64,000 nucleotides of DNA from Agrostemma githago (lineage: Eukaryota; Streptophyta; Magnoliopsida; Caryophyllales; Caryophyllaceae), in NCBI GenBank assembly GCA_958450325.1, contig OY288256.1, forward strand, positions 18,818,557-18,882,556. Direction: 5' to 3'. Below, piece by piece: positions 49,211 through 61,390 of this stretch (its first letter is position 1; each line of letters begins with the position of its first letter). The notes below the pieces were generated by a model. The model had not been told where the DNA came from. It made no database searches and worked only from the letters and a program-made list of their open reading frames with translations. The position numbers and the translations under genes were made by a program.

Positions 49211-50421
49211 TTTTATGACTTTTATCATGTCTACATTGAAAATCTTTTCAAAAAAAAAACATAAACATCAGGTGGATAAAAGAAGGGTCGTGCTTTTTCC
49301 TAACGAGTTTTTACTCAATTCTAACGACATTTTACCAAATTGTCCTTGTCATTTCCTACCACTTTTAAAAAATTTACAGTTTCTCTCTCTAAAAAAATTG
49401 AACAATCAACCCTTTCTTAATTTTTCTTAATTTTCAAAGTTACCTTTGACATCCGCAATGAAATACAAGCCTTAGAACACTTCTTTAATCGATCAATCAA
49501 TCAATCAATCTTATAGCAAAAAAAACTAGATTCATAAACCCTAAAAGAATTCATAAAAATCAATCATCGAGAGAAATCCTAATCTAGGTTGCACCAATAC
49601 GGACACGGACACGTATTGGACACGTGACACGACATTCGAAATTTCGTAGGACACGGACACGACAGAAAAAAAAAATCAATATACATATTTAAACAAAGAA
49701 AGTTTGAAGATTTTTATACCTAAGATATATGTTTGGTTACTTATACTATCACAATTATCGTAAAATAAAAAAACAAAAATTAATGTCTTATAAAACTGAA
49801 GTTAAAAATCAAATCTTAAAAAATTCAAACAATTGTACTACTATAATATAATTATTAGTTAGTTATTTAGTCTTATAATAAGTGTTTATAGCATCAAGTA
49901 ACCACAATAAACCTACAATATGTCATTTATTAAATCCGGAACCCAATAAACAACGTTAGTTATGTCCGACGAGTCTTTAAATCAATCACAAGGAGAAACC
50001 TTAATTGATAAATTTCACAATAAATTGTTAAAAAAATCTAAAGTTTTTAAAGAAATATTTCTTCATCATTAATCGGAGAACTGAGTTCCATGGTTGAATT
50101 AACAAGAGTTCGATTGATTGATCGAAATTTTTTGGTAGAAATTCATTAATCAAAAGAATTAATTGAAGAGGTTGTGTGAAGAGTAGAAGTGAAAATTTTT
50201 AAGAAAATTCGTTAGGTTTGAGTAATATTTCGTTAGGAAAAAGTAATTTCGTAAAAATACGGTAAGTCGAGATACCTAGTGTTACTGCCCGCGATTCTTT
50301 TGCTAGCTCCCCTGCAGAGTCTCTCTCCTCTGTCTATCCCAAAATAACGCCTACACGAAATACACCTAAACCCTAGAAAGTTTAACTCTTACTTGAAGAT
50401 CCAACGCTCTGAATCGCCTCC
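49211..50421. other. AT-rich non-coding DNA left of gypsy-B
   Basis: No gene. It holds an (AATC)n tract near 49488-49510 and ACGGACACG-type repeats at 49595-49665. At 50281-50421 there is a pyrimidine-rich stretch (CTCTCTCCTCTGTC, AAACCCTAGAAAG) that could be a 5' UTR. gypsy-B separates this from 59936. Confidence 0.5.
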
Positions 50422-52826
50422 TGTAGACACCCACATTTTGACCGCCAGGTGTCTATAGCAGTTTCCGACAAACACCCGATGATGATCGGACGCAAACATG
50501 CTTTAAATACTCAGAAATGGGCTCAAAATCATTGGCATTTGGCTTGGGCTCATTATAGAGTACATATCTCACAAAACCAACCTCAAAATCAGGCCCAGTG
50601 GGTCGTTTCGAGTCAAATAAGACTAGTTTGGGTCGATTCCGACACCAGGGGTAAAACCGTCTTTTTACGACCGGGTCAAAACCCGTCAAATTATTTCCGA
50701 GACACGTGAGTCAGCCGTGACACCTCACATGGCTGATTCAAACTCTAATCCTACGGGAAATCAGCTTCACAAAATATTAAACAAATCCGTTTAAGGATGG
50801 AATTCGATCTCAAGTAGGAATCCTATCCGAAAACCGATTCAGACACCCGACCGAGTGCAAACACTCGGCCAGGCAGCACAAACCAGCCGTGTTCCCTTTC
50901 TTCCTTGACAAGAAAGCGGAATTCTCATGCCTTACAGCTTCCTATATTTCCTATCTCTAGCGGTAGTTCAAACTCTCCTAGCCAAGGTCGGGAACTCCCT
51001 ATAAATAGCCCCTTGCACACACGATTTTACACATCATCAGAAATCAATCAATTAGCATCTACAACATCCATTATTCTCATACACTCATAACATCAAATAT
51101 AGAAATCGACATCCGTACACACACATTCATACAAGCATAAAAACTAGGCACCGAGGAACCGATATCTCGTCCAAAACCCGAAGGAAATCCGACCCTATAC
51201 CCGACACCCTTCACGACCAAACCGAACCACCATAACTCACCGACATCTACTCGACGCTCTTGTGCCCAAGCCACGTCCCGACGAGCCCCGATCCGAGTAA
51301 ACAGAAGCATGTAGGTTGAGGGTGTAACAAAACCCGATTTCTCTTCTTCTTCCCTTCTCCTCCTCGTCGTTCGTTTTTTATTACGGGTCATTCGTCGTTT
51401 TTTTATTTTATTTTCTAATATCGATATTATTAAAAACTACTTTCATATAACAACATTCTTAAAAATATGATATCGATTCTCTATAATCGAATATTGTATC
51501 GAAAAGAATTAAATTAAATCTCGACGATATTAAAAATCGTTACATCTTTTTTTCGTTCAAACTTCTTTTTTTTACAAAACCTTTTTTTAATTCATTCCGA
51601 ATACTCGATATCGATTTCATAATCGAATATCGGGTACGACGAACATCGAAAACATAAATCGAATACAAATTAATTCATATTTTGTACGCGATTTATCAAA
51701 ATTAGCAATTTCGAACAAAAATAATAAAACCGGACAGACCCGTACGCGAGTCGCGCCACCACCAGGCGACTCGCGCACAGGTCTGAAATCCGAGTCGTTT
51801 CTTTAGCTTTTTTCGCTCGTTTTATTTTATTCTTCTACGAAACGATTTTAAAACTTACATCTTTTCTAAAACTATTCGAAATATTTGATATTAATTTCGT
51901 AGTTAATTATCAAATATAACGAATATCGAAAATATTGAATCAAGTACGAATTATGCAATATTCATACGCGGTTTAATAAAAACATCGAGTTTTCGAAAAC
52001 CGTCTTCAAAAATCAGACCGACACGCGACTCGCCGGCATCCCGGGCGAGCCGCGCGGCCGGCTGTCACGACGAACCTTTCTCGTTTTTTTTATTATTTTT
52101 CGAACTTCGTTTTTTATACAAAACAACGTTTTAACGATATTTTTCAGATTTCGATTAATATTTATTTTCTCGATCTCGTATATTTATTTGCTATATTATT
52201 ATTTACAAATTGATACTAACTCGTTTGTTCATCTTTTGTAGCAAATTCATATCTTTTTCATCATTTGTTTTATTATACTAAAACGAACTTCACATGCTAA
52301 ATTTAACTTTGACGTTAAATTTTTCATGCATTAAACCGACTTAGCAACCCGTTCAATTCCTCGCATGCTTAGGAAAACAATGTTTGTATATCATTCATCG
52401 TATTACTAACGCGCGTATTAAAACATCATTCGATATCCTAGTAGAGGCCGCTAATGTGCGGGCGGGGTTGGGTGTTCTTAGTGAACTTCCCAACACGTAC
52501 CCTCACCCCTTACTCAGAACCGTGGTTTCCGGATGTCCGAATCCATTGGCAACGAGAGTCATTCAATATACGATTAACCGCTCAAGTCGGCATCTATATC
52601 GATATGCAAAGGGACGAGCCCAATAAACTCTGACATCGGAAATGGGCCGTATTTTGTATACGGCCCACTACGACATAGAGTGGGCTCGAACGGTTCCGAA
52701 TAACCATAAAATTCGGTGGCGACTCCAACTTCGATTTAAATTTCCATTTGACCATCTCATGGAGATTCATTCGCCTCCCCAAACCCGCGCGTGGCCGCGT
52801 CGGGGTGGACCTATGTCATGTCCACA
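50422..52826 (+). repeat. gypsy-B 5' LTR
   Basis: TGTAGACACCCACATTTTG...CATGTCCACA, 2405 bp. TATA-like TATAAATA at 51000-51007. It shares the beginning, the AACTCTGACATCGGAAATGG block and the end with gypsy-A. In place of the palindrome clusters it has a degenerate pair (50845, 50863) and GC-rich inverted words at 51745-51782 and 52020-52062. Confidence 0.95.
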
Positions 52827-52829
52827 ATT

Positions 52830-52847
52830 TGGCGACTCCGCTGGGGA
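52830..52847 (+). other. gypsy-B primer-binding site
   Basis: TGGCGACTCCGCTGGGGA, identical to that of gypsy-A and also three bases after the LTR. Confidence 0.85.
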
Positions 52848-54239
52848 TAGCTGATACGTTACTGACCTTCAGCATCCTCAGGGTGAGACTCAAATAGAAA
52901 TCGTTTGACTAGTACAATACGCGTTTTAGTTTTACGGTTCATGCATAACCCCATATTTTCCCGGGCCGGTACTGGTGACCGACGTCCCACTATACTATCG
53001 ATGTAGTCCAAATTGGATATGTCGAAGGTGTCCATTAGCCGATTCGTATGGGTTTTACGGCATGTTCTAAGCTCAACTCGACTTAGGAAGTCCGCCCCGA
53101 TTCTCGATAGGTTGTGTACACTGGTATAGACCCTTTCAGACTGACCGAGACTTAGAATTAGAGCATACATGGCGTCGTTATACTGTTCCCATGACTACGT
53201 GCTACCTGATTTACAAGTCTTTTCTTCAAAAACCGTCATTTTCAAAATTGCATCCTTTTCAAAATATCCAATTTTCAAAACCCGAGACATATACCGAATT
53301 TAGGATCCACGATTTTACTCAAAATAGCCTATTTTTAGCCGGTATTATGCCCATTTCAAAACTCGAAAATATTTTCGAACTTTCAAACCCGCTCCCCGGT
53401 CCGCCTTTCCGTTTTCTTTTTCGAAAAATGGGCCGGACTTCTCTCCCGATTTTACTCGGGCTTTCATAAAAAAATCAATTTTGCAAACTTCCTTTTCTTA
53501 GGACTTCCCTATTTAGCAAGTGTCGGGTCGTGTCTTAAGTCGTCAAGGTCTTCTAGCGTCGAAACTCCGTCGATCTTATATCACGGATTTCCTCCCTATC
53601 CCAGTCCGCCTTATTATACTAAGGCAAGGCCCATCTACGTAGGACATACTCCTACGAAGGTTGGCCCGTTTACACAAATCGAGTCCAAAGTCTGGGGAAC
53701 GTCTCACGTGAACCTCCTTTCGAACAGGGCCCAGCCACACAGCTGGATCCTAAAGGAGGCCCACCTTCACGAGTCGCCCGTCTAAGTGTCTTTTCCGAGT
53801 CAACCTTTTACAAGGCATAGCCCTATAACAAAAGGTTTGTGACCCTTACATCCAAGGGTCACTCGTCCGACACTCGAGTCTTAACCAAATATTCGATCCC
53901 ACTTGGGGACTACCCTTCATCAGAGCGGTCAATCACGGTTGCTCTAAGGGTCATGTCTTACACGTGTCTCACATACCCCACTTTCGAGCCACTTAGATGC
54001 CACACCATCTGAGTCCTGAGTCCTTAGTCTCACTTGGGGGCTATTCTCCGACAGAGCGATTAATCACGATCACTCCGAGGATCATACCCTACACATTTGT
54101 CTTAGGAGAGTCTAACCCGAGTCAAACTGGAGTCGTCTCTCCCCCCGCGCTATTTCCTATGCCTTGGTGAATTTGAGTTCCGAAGCAACTTTCCTGATTA
54201 CGCGGTATTCTTACAGACAGGCCGCCCTTCACCCGAACC
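52848..54239 (+). other. gypsy-B leader
   Basis: 1.4 kb of untranslated leader, alignable in blocks with 28194-29247 but longer. The extra part (about 53860-54110) contains a duplicated block (CACTTGGGG..CTA...CAGAGCG, twice, about 150 bp apart). The splice-acceptor-like TTCTTACAGACAGGCC is at 54208-54223, just before the gag start. Confidence 0.6.
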
Positions 54240-55103
54240 ATGACTAAGGACTCAATTAATCAACTGACCGCCTCGTTGGCCAAGATCCAAGATCAACTGA
54301 ACCAGATAAGGGGAGACCAAACCGCCATTGCCACCCGTTTGAGTGCCTTGGAACAAAGAACTCCTAAGGTCGGGAATGAAACCGTTGGGCCCATAGCTGA
54401 ACTGGCCAACGCAGTCCGCAAGCTGGAGGAACAGGTCCACCTGTCGACCAACAATTCAATCCATACGGAAAATGCTCGTTCCTATTCACCTTTGACCGAC
54501 GAGCTGCCCGCTAACCTCAACCTGACGGGCCTACCAATGTTCGACGGGACTGAAGACCCGGTATTACATATCCGGGCTTTCAAAGAATTCATGGCCATCA
54601 AAGGAGTGAAGTCAACCATGTTCAAGCACCTGTTTGCTTCCTCCCTCGAGAAGCACCCGAAAGCCTGGTACTACAGGCTTGACCCCAAGAAGTACAAGAC
54701 TTGGGATGACGTGGCGACGGAATTCGCTCGGAATTATGCCGATAATACCGAGATCCAGACCACGATGCGTACTTTGGAAATCATGGCCCAAGAGCCCAAG
54801 GAAGGTTTCACCAAGTACCTTCAAAGGTGGAGGGCCGAAAGTGTAAAGTTGGTAGACAAGCCCAACGAGAAGACACTAGTTGAGGCATTCATCAACAACC
54901 TCCTACCTTCTTACCGCGTCCATCTTAGGTATGCCGGCATTTCCAACTTTGCAGTGCTTACCGAAATGGGCATTAGGATTGAAGACGATCTTCGACATAA
55001 TGAAGATCTGGGTGAAGCTTCTACTGAAGGCTATACTGGACATCAGCTTGAGTCCTTAGAAGCTAAATTGACAACATCATCCAAGAGTCCGGATTTGATT
55101 TAA
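54240..55103 (+). CDS. gypsy-B gag-like protein (287 aa)
   Basis: Intact ORF, the best-preserved gene in the window. Start at 54240 (MTKDSINQLTASLAK) corresponds to the gypsy-A gag start. Residues about 1-75 form a coiled-coil-like N-terminus (LAKIQDQLNQIRGDQ). A linker follows, then the Retrotrans_gag core at about 135-235 (WYYRLDPKKYKTWDDV, YLQRWRAESVKLVD, LLPSYRVHLRYAG). The protein ends soon after RIEDDLRHNEDLGE with no zinc knuckle, so it is a C-terminally shortened gag compared with gypsy-A. It could still assemble with full-length gag; RNA binding would have to come from elsewhere. It is very similar to the gypsy-A gag, and unlike that copy has no stop. Confidence 0.88.
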   Translation: MTKDSINQLTASLAKIQDQLNQIRGDQTAIATRLSALEQRTPKVGNETVGPIAELANAVRKLEEQVHLSTNNSIHTENARSYSPLTDELPANLNLTGLPMFDGTEDPVLHIRAFKEFMAIKGVKSTMFKHLFASSLEKHPKAWYYRLDPKKYKTWDDVATEFARNYADNTEIQTTMRTLEIMAQEPKEGFTKYLQRWRAESVKLVDKPNEKTLVEAFINNLLPSYRVHLRYAGISNFAVLTEMGIRIEDDLRHNEDLGEASTEGYTGHQLESLEAKLTTSSKSPDLI

Positions 55104-57528
55104 GTCCGAGTCTGAGTCCGAGTCTAGGATGTGCTATTTCTTCCAAAGTCAAAGTCAGAGTCAGAGTCTTTTGCATTCTGTCCTCTTTTTCAAAATTCAA
55201 TAAAATCAGCTTTTCTATTCCTCATATATACTTTCTTTATGTGTTTCCGAGAACATGATGAACACCGTCATACACTGTGAGCACATGCACGTGACTATAG
55301 GCACATCTATAATGACTGCAGCAAATCGAGACCCGTGCTTTCCTTTACATGTTCCATGTCTGACATAGAAAGCCACGAAACTACCCTTAGCAGAAGCGGT
55401 ATCGAATCCTATGATAAATCTAGGTAGTCTCCTAGTTTGGGGTTCAAGACGGGAGGCAAGCCCATTTCCCACAATAAACACCCCTCCGACAAGATCAACC
55501 ATACCTACCTACGGTGTTAGTCTGACCAACAAAAAAAAGACAAAAAACTGGACAAAAAAAAAAATCAAAAGTCCAAGGAAAAAAAAAAAGCAAAAGGCCA
55601 AAACAACAAAGCAGGCCATCATCAAAAAAGGGCATCCACGACCAGAACGGTCAACACAAATGAAGATTCCATGACCGGGGCTAAGAGGTCAACCAAAAAA
55701 AAATGTATTCAAAAACCCATGACCGTAGTGAAAACGGTCAATTCAAAATTATCAATACTCATACCATTCAATAAGGGAGAAACAATCAAGCTGGTCAACT
55801 AACACCACATCTAGCCTTCCCACATTACAACCCTCAAGACCTTCCCGAGGCCCAGGCTAAAGACAGCCCAGAATTTTGAGGATTCAAGCTCCATAGGATA
55901 CCCCTAACCATTAGGGCCAGACATGGAAACCAGATCCCGCATTATCAAAACCTATCCCAAACAAAGGTCGAGCCATTTTACTCGGCTTCCCCTTTACATA
56001 ACAAAATTCACAATCACCATATGCAAACCCGAGATCAAAACTCGTCAAAGACCCGAGAGCAAAACTCGTCAAATCCCTTACCTAATCATACACAATCCCG
56101 AGAGCAAAACTCGTCAAATCCCCGAGAGCAAAACTCGTTAAAATCCCCGAGAGCAAAACTCGTTAAAATCTCCGAGAGCAAAACTCGTTAAAATCCCATC
56201 CCAATTCTTCTCATTCAAACCACTTACCAACCCCAAACACGGGAACTCAACTTGCAGTCGGCATAGAACATGCCCAAAAAAGCTCACACCACCTCTGGGG
56301 GCTATCCCGGAGAATGCTCACAGTCACAGGATCAATATCCTAACCATTCTAGCCCTTTGATCAAGACATCATTGGGAATGCACCTAGCCTACACCATTGT
56401 TATGGCTAGTTACACACAAAGTCCTATTAGACTAGGTACCATAATATATCTTTCAACACTGAACTACGGCATGGTTTGATTTCACTATACATGAATACGT
56501 AGGCAGCCTTTCAACAGAGGCACAACCACCCACATTGACACACATTCAAAAAGCACCATCATTCTGGTCACGACACCGTCATGTTCTCAACAGCTAGCTT
56601 TGTTGTCCTGGGGGCTTCTCTTAGGCAGAAAACCTCCATCCACTCACAAAATCCAGATAAATTCAAAAAAAAATCTAGCCTCCTTTCTGTAGTGTGTCCT
56701 AGTACTCGGCTCAGTCGAAGGCAAGAATCTATCAGGACTCGAGGCAATACCCACTTTGGAAATGTACCCTAAAATCAAAAATTCAGGAGAGCACTAGACT
56801 ACAACAGTCTCATTACAGACTACTGCAACCCCGTATAGCATATCTATCCCACTTCGATGTTCGACCATGTTGCCACTCGTCTAGGCTACGGAATAGCGCA
56901 ACTTAAGAGTCTTGTTAGGTGGCCCACCCCCCTACCGAGTCACGGTCCAACCCCTCGAGAGTCCAGTCGTGTCTGTCAACTCGTCCGGTCATGCCCAGCG
57001 TCGAGTCTGTCGATAGGTCTCTCCCTTCAAATTCTCATTTTTTTAAAATTTGCAAAACTTAGCCATTTGAGAAAACCCTTTTCGACAAGGTCAAATTTCG
57101 GTCTATTTAAATTGCAAATTTCTTTTCTACCCATTTCAGTTTTGAAAACCTATTTCCTAGCACGTAAGCTGTTTTCGGGACTTCGATTTCAAAACTAAGC
57201 AAAAATCATTTTTATTCCCCAGCGCGAGTCATATTTGTTTCACCTACATGTTGCATGCAAAATTTTATGTAACTTATACAGGTACAATTCAAGACCGCGC
57301 AATTCACATAACTCCCCAGCGGCATAGACTTATACGACAAGTCCGATTCCCCACGGAGTTATCATCGTCAACTCAGGTACATTTCTAGTCTCTGGCCGGC
57401 GGGCCCTCCACGCAGGTCTAATGGACCTTAAACGACCCGACCGGAAGTCTGCCAGGTCTAAATCTTTGATTGGCCTGGTAGCTACTCTGACTTTCGCCTT
57501 GTCCAAGCCTCAGTCAGAGTGGGGGCTC
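55104..57528 (+). other. gypsy-B 3' non-coding region with tandem hairpin repeats and polypurine tract
   Basis: No pol. It begins with GAGTCYGAGTCY repeats (55105-55125, 55150-55170) that resemble the Ser-Glu-coding repeat of gypsy-A at 32005-32046, suggesting an old internal deletion. An A-rich stretch follows (55525-55640). At 56029-56195 six copies of CCGAGAGCAAAACTCGT lie 24-25 bp apart within groups. The last 130 or so bases match gypsy-A. The polypurine tract AGAGTGGGGGCTC is at 57516-57528. Confidence 0.8.
56029..56195. repeat. Short tandem repeat with CGAG/CTCG inverted words
   Basis: CCGAG starts at 56029, 56053, 56098, 56122, 56147 and 56172 (spacing 24, 45, 24, 25, 25). Each unit reads CGAG-AGCAAAA-CTCG (AGATCAAAA in the first), so each can form a four-base stem with a seven-base loop. 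Confidence 0.85.
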
Positions 57529-59935
57529 TGTAGACACCCACATTTTGACCGCCAGGTGTCTATAGCAGTTTCCGACAAACACCTGATGATGATCGGACGC
57601 AAACATGCTTTAAATACTCAGAAACGGGCTCAAAATCATTGGCATTTGGCTTGGGCTCATTATAGAGTACATATCTCACAAAACCAACCTCAAAATCAGG
57701 CCCAGTGGGTCGTTTCGAGTCAAATAAGACTAGTTTGGGTCGATTCCGACACCAGGGGTAAAACCGTCTTTTTACGACCGGGTCAAAACCCGTCAAATTA
57801 TTTCCGAGACACGTGAGTCAGCCGTGACACCTCACATGGCTGATTCAAACTCTAATCCTACGGGAAATCAGCTTCACAAAATATTAAACAAATCCGTTTA
57901 AGGATGGAATTCGATCTCAAGTAGGAATCCTATCCGAAAACCAATTCAGACACCCGACCGAGTGCAAACACTCGGCCAGGCAGCACAAACCAGCCGTGTT
58001 CCCTTTCTTCCTTGACAAGAAAGCGGAATTCTCATGCCTTACAGCTTCCTATATTTCCTATCTCTAGCGGTAGTTCAAACTCTCCTAGCCAAGGTCGGGA
58101 ACTCCCTATAAATAGCCCCTTGCACACACGATTTTACACATCATCAGAAATCAATCAATTAGCATCTACAACATCCATTATTCTCATACACTCATAACAT
58201 CAAATATAGAAATCGACATCCGTACACACACATTCATACAAGCATAAAAACTAGGCACCGAGGAACCGATATCTCGTCCAAAACCCGAAGGAAATCCGAC
58301 CCTATACCCGACACCCTTCACGACCAAACCGAACCACCATAACTCACCGACATCTACTCGACGCTCTTGTGCCCAAGCCACGTCCCGACGAGCCCCGATC
58401 CGAGTAAACAGAAGCATGTAGGTTGAGGGTGTAACAAAACCCGATTTCTCTTCTTCTTCCCTTCTCCTCCTCGTCGTTCGTTTTTTTATTACGGGTCATT
58501 CGTCGTTTTTTTATTTTATTTTCTAATATCGATATTATTAAAAACTACTTTCATATAACAACATTCTTAAAAATATGATATCGATTCTCTATAATCGAAT
58601 ATTGTATCGAAAAGAATTAAATTAAATCTCGACGATATTAAAAATCGTTACATCTTTTTTTCGTTCAAACTTCTTTTTTTTACAAAACCTTTTTTTAATT
58701 CATTCCGAATACTCGATATCGATTTCATAATCGAATATCGGGTACGACGAACATCGAAAACATAAATCGAATACAAATTAATTCATATTTTGTACGCGAT
58801 TTATCAAAATTAGCAATTTCGAACAAAAATAATAAAACCGGACAGACCCGTACGCGAGTCGCGCCACCACCAGGCGACTCGCGCACAGGTCTGAAATCCG
58901 AGTCGTTTCTTTAGTTTTTTTCGCTCGTTTTATTTTATTCTTCTACGAAACGATTTTAAAACTTACATCTTTTCTAAAACTATTCGAAATATTTGATATT
59001 AATTTCGTAGTTAATTATCAAATATAACGAATATCGAAAATATTGAATCAAGTACGAATTATGCAATATTCATACGCGGTTTAATAAAAACATCGAGTTT
59101 TCGAAAACCGTCTTCAAAAATCAGACCGACACGCGACTCGCCGGCATCCCGGGCGAGCCGCGCGGCCGGCTGTCACGACGAACCTTTCTCGTTTTTTTTA
59201 TTATTTTTCGAACTTCGTTTTTTATACAAAACAACGTTTTAACGATATTTTTCAGATTTCGATTAATATTTATTTTCTCGATCTCGTATATTTATTTGCT
59301 AATATTATTATTTACAAATCGATACTAACTCGTTTGTTCATCTTTTGTAGCAAATTCATATCTTTTTCATCATTTGTTTTATTATATTAAAACGAACTTC
59401 ACATGCTAAATTCAACTTTGACGTTAAATTTTTCATGCATTAAACCGACTTAGCAACCCGTTCAATTCCTCGCATGCTTAGGAAAACAATGTTTGCATAT
59501 CATTCATCGTATTACTAACGCGCGTATTAAAACATCATTCGATATCCTAGTAGAGGCCGCTAATGTGCGGGCGGGGTTGGGTGTTCTTAGTGAACTTCCC
59601 AACACGTACCCTCACCCCTTACTCAGAACCGTGGTTTCCGGATGTCCGAATCCATTGGCAACGAGAGTCATTCAATATACGATTAACCGCTCAAGTCGGC
59701 ATCTATATCGATATGCAAAGGGACGAGCCCAATAAACTCTGACATCGGAAATGGGCCGTATTTTGTATACGGCCCACTACGACATAGAGTGAGCTCGAAC
59801 GGTTCCGAATAACCATAAAATTCGGTGGCGACTCCAACTTCGATTTAAATTTCCATTTGACCATCTCATGGAGATTCATTCGCCTCCCCAAACCCGCGCG
59901 TGGCCGCGTCGGGGTGGACCTATGTCATGTCCACA
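57529..59935 (+). repeat. gypsy-B 3' LTR
   Basis: 2407 bp, differing from the 5' LTR by only a handful of bases seen by eye (for example ACCTGATG for ACCCGATG near 57581 and AACCAATTC for AACCGATTC near 57938). Ends ATGTCCACA, followed by the duplicated CCTCC. Confidence 0.95.
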
Positions 59936-60750
59936 CCTCCTTTCAATTGCCGGTATTCCTATCAATCTCTTATTTTTCTTCCGATTTTTACGTTTTTGAT
60001 CTTTCTTTTAATTAGTCCCTGTGTGATGTGTGTTATATCGGGTGTTTCTAATCGATAGAGTTGCACTATATAGATTGAATATTATGCGATTGAATTGTTT
60101 TTCTTCTTTCGTGTAAAATTGATGAGGATTGCATTGTTTGATTGTAATGTTAGTGTTATCTTTCGAAATTTGCCACTGCCAGGTTTGGTGGAGTTGTAGT
60201 GCATCATATACCTTGAATCGCCTTAGGCATCTCGTTTAAAATTGGAACTTTTGGTTGGAATATGATGTAGACAGTCTATAAGGTTAAATTGTTATCTTCA
60301 GCGATAGCGATGCTCAGTAAAGTGTGTTGCAACACGTAACTTGAATTGACTCTGTGATTGCATTCTGAAATCTGATATTTACGCCGGAATATGTTTTAGA
60401 TACTTAAAATGGTGGAATATTATCTTTAAAAATTCACAATGTTCATCGTGGGATGGTGAATTTTGTATCATGAATTGGCCCAGTCATTTTATTCGAAACA
60501 AGGATACATTGTCCGAAGTTCGATGCGGTTCGAATTCAAAGTTTGGGTTCGAAATCTTTTACCCCAAGTGAACTCGGTTCGGTCCTATATTTAAAATACT
60601 ATAATTTAAAACGAATTAATAAAAGTTACGTAATATTAATAAACAATTTTATTTCAAAAATATCAATTGTGACAATATTGTCAACTATTTGTCACAATTA
60701 ATTTTAAAAACAAATTGTGACAATTATTTTGAAATATATATGAAATACTG
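59936..60750. other. Unassigned non-coding DNA right of gypsy-B
   Basis: Continues the sequence interrupted at 50421 (empty site GAATCGCCTCCTTTCAATTG). T-rich, with a possible splice donor near 59950 (GCCGGTATTC), so it could be a 5' UTR and intron of an unidentified gene. I see no coding exon and make no gene call. Confidence 0.4.
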
Positions 60751-60763
60751 TGACATTTCAAGC

Positions 60764-60822
60764 GTGCCGGGCCGGGCTTCGTGCCTGGCCCGGGCCGGGC
60801 TTCGTGCCTGGTCTTGCCCGTT
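60764..60822. repeat. GC-rich short tandem repeat (GCCGGGC / TTCGTGCCTGG)
   Basis: Two tandem units of about 24 bp (CCGGGCCGGGCTTCGTGCCTGG) in otherwise AT-rich DNA. CGGGCCGGGC-type words often lie near the ends of plant hAT elements, so this may be the downstream end of the hAT remnant that follows on the minus strand. Confidence 0.6.
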
Positions 60823-61390
60823 TCCATTCGTGCCTTTGCTTCAGTTTTCATGTCGGTTCTCGGGTTTCGGGTTGTGTCTCGATCTATTTTTTAAAACTTT
60901 TCCGGAAAATATGATGTGCGTTTTGTATGTGATCCGAATATTTTGTGGTGCGATTCCAATATTAATTAATGATTTAGGTGTTTATAAAAAATACAGTATA
61001 ATATTTATAAGTTATAGTGTTATAAGTTAAAAGTAATACTCGTATAAGTTATAGTGTTATAGTTAATAACATAATTTTAAATATAATTATAAATTAATAT
61101 TTAAATATATTAAGAAGTTATATAACATTTATGAAAGTTAAAATTGATTATAATAACAATTAAATAATATAAGAAGTAAGAAACGTAAATAGAAGGAAAG
61201 AAATATTATTTTTATTAAATAATCATTATACAAACTAAAAGTTACAAATACAATCTTTGGAGTGTATATAAAAAATTAAAAAATAATTAAAGCGGACTTG
61301 TAAAATTGTAATTGAAGAAATAATTACGTCTATGATTTGGTATGAGAGTTCCAAAAATTAGTTAGCGGATCCTTATAATCTAAACAAGCC

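Larger units (their letters stand above)
50422..59935 (+). mobile_element. gypsy-B: non-autonomous, gag-only Ty3/gypsy element related to gypsy-A
   Basis: Target duplication CCTCC at 50417-50421 and 59936-59940. LTRs 50422-52826 and 57529-59935 look almost identical, so the insertion is young. Internal DNA has the same primer-binding site, leader blocks and polypurine tract as gypsy-A, and one gag ORF (54240-55103). There is no protease, RT, RNase H or integrase. It would need proteins from a relative such as gypsy-A. Confidence 0.93.

Noticed and set aside
50281..50421. Host gene 5' UTR split by gypsy-B
   Set aside because: The pyrimidine-rich stretch and a possible splice donor after the insertion are suggestive, but no start codon with a coding exon follows within 4 kb.
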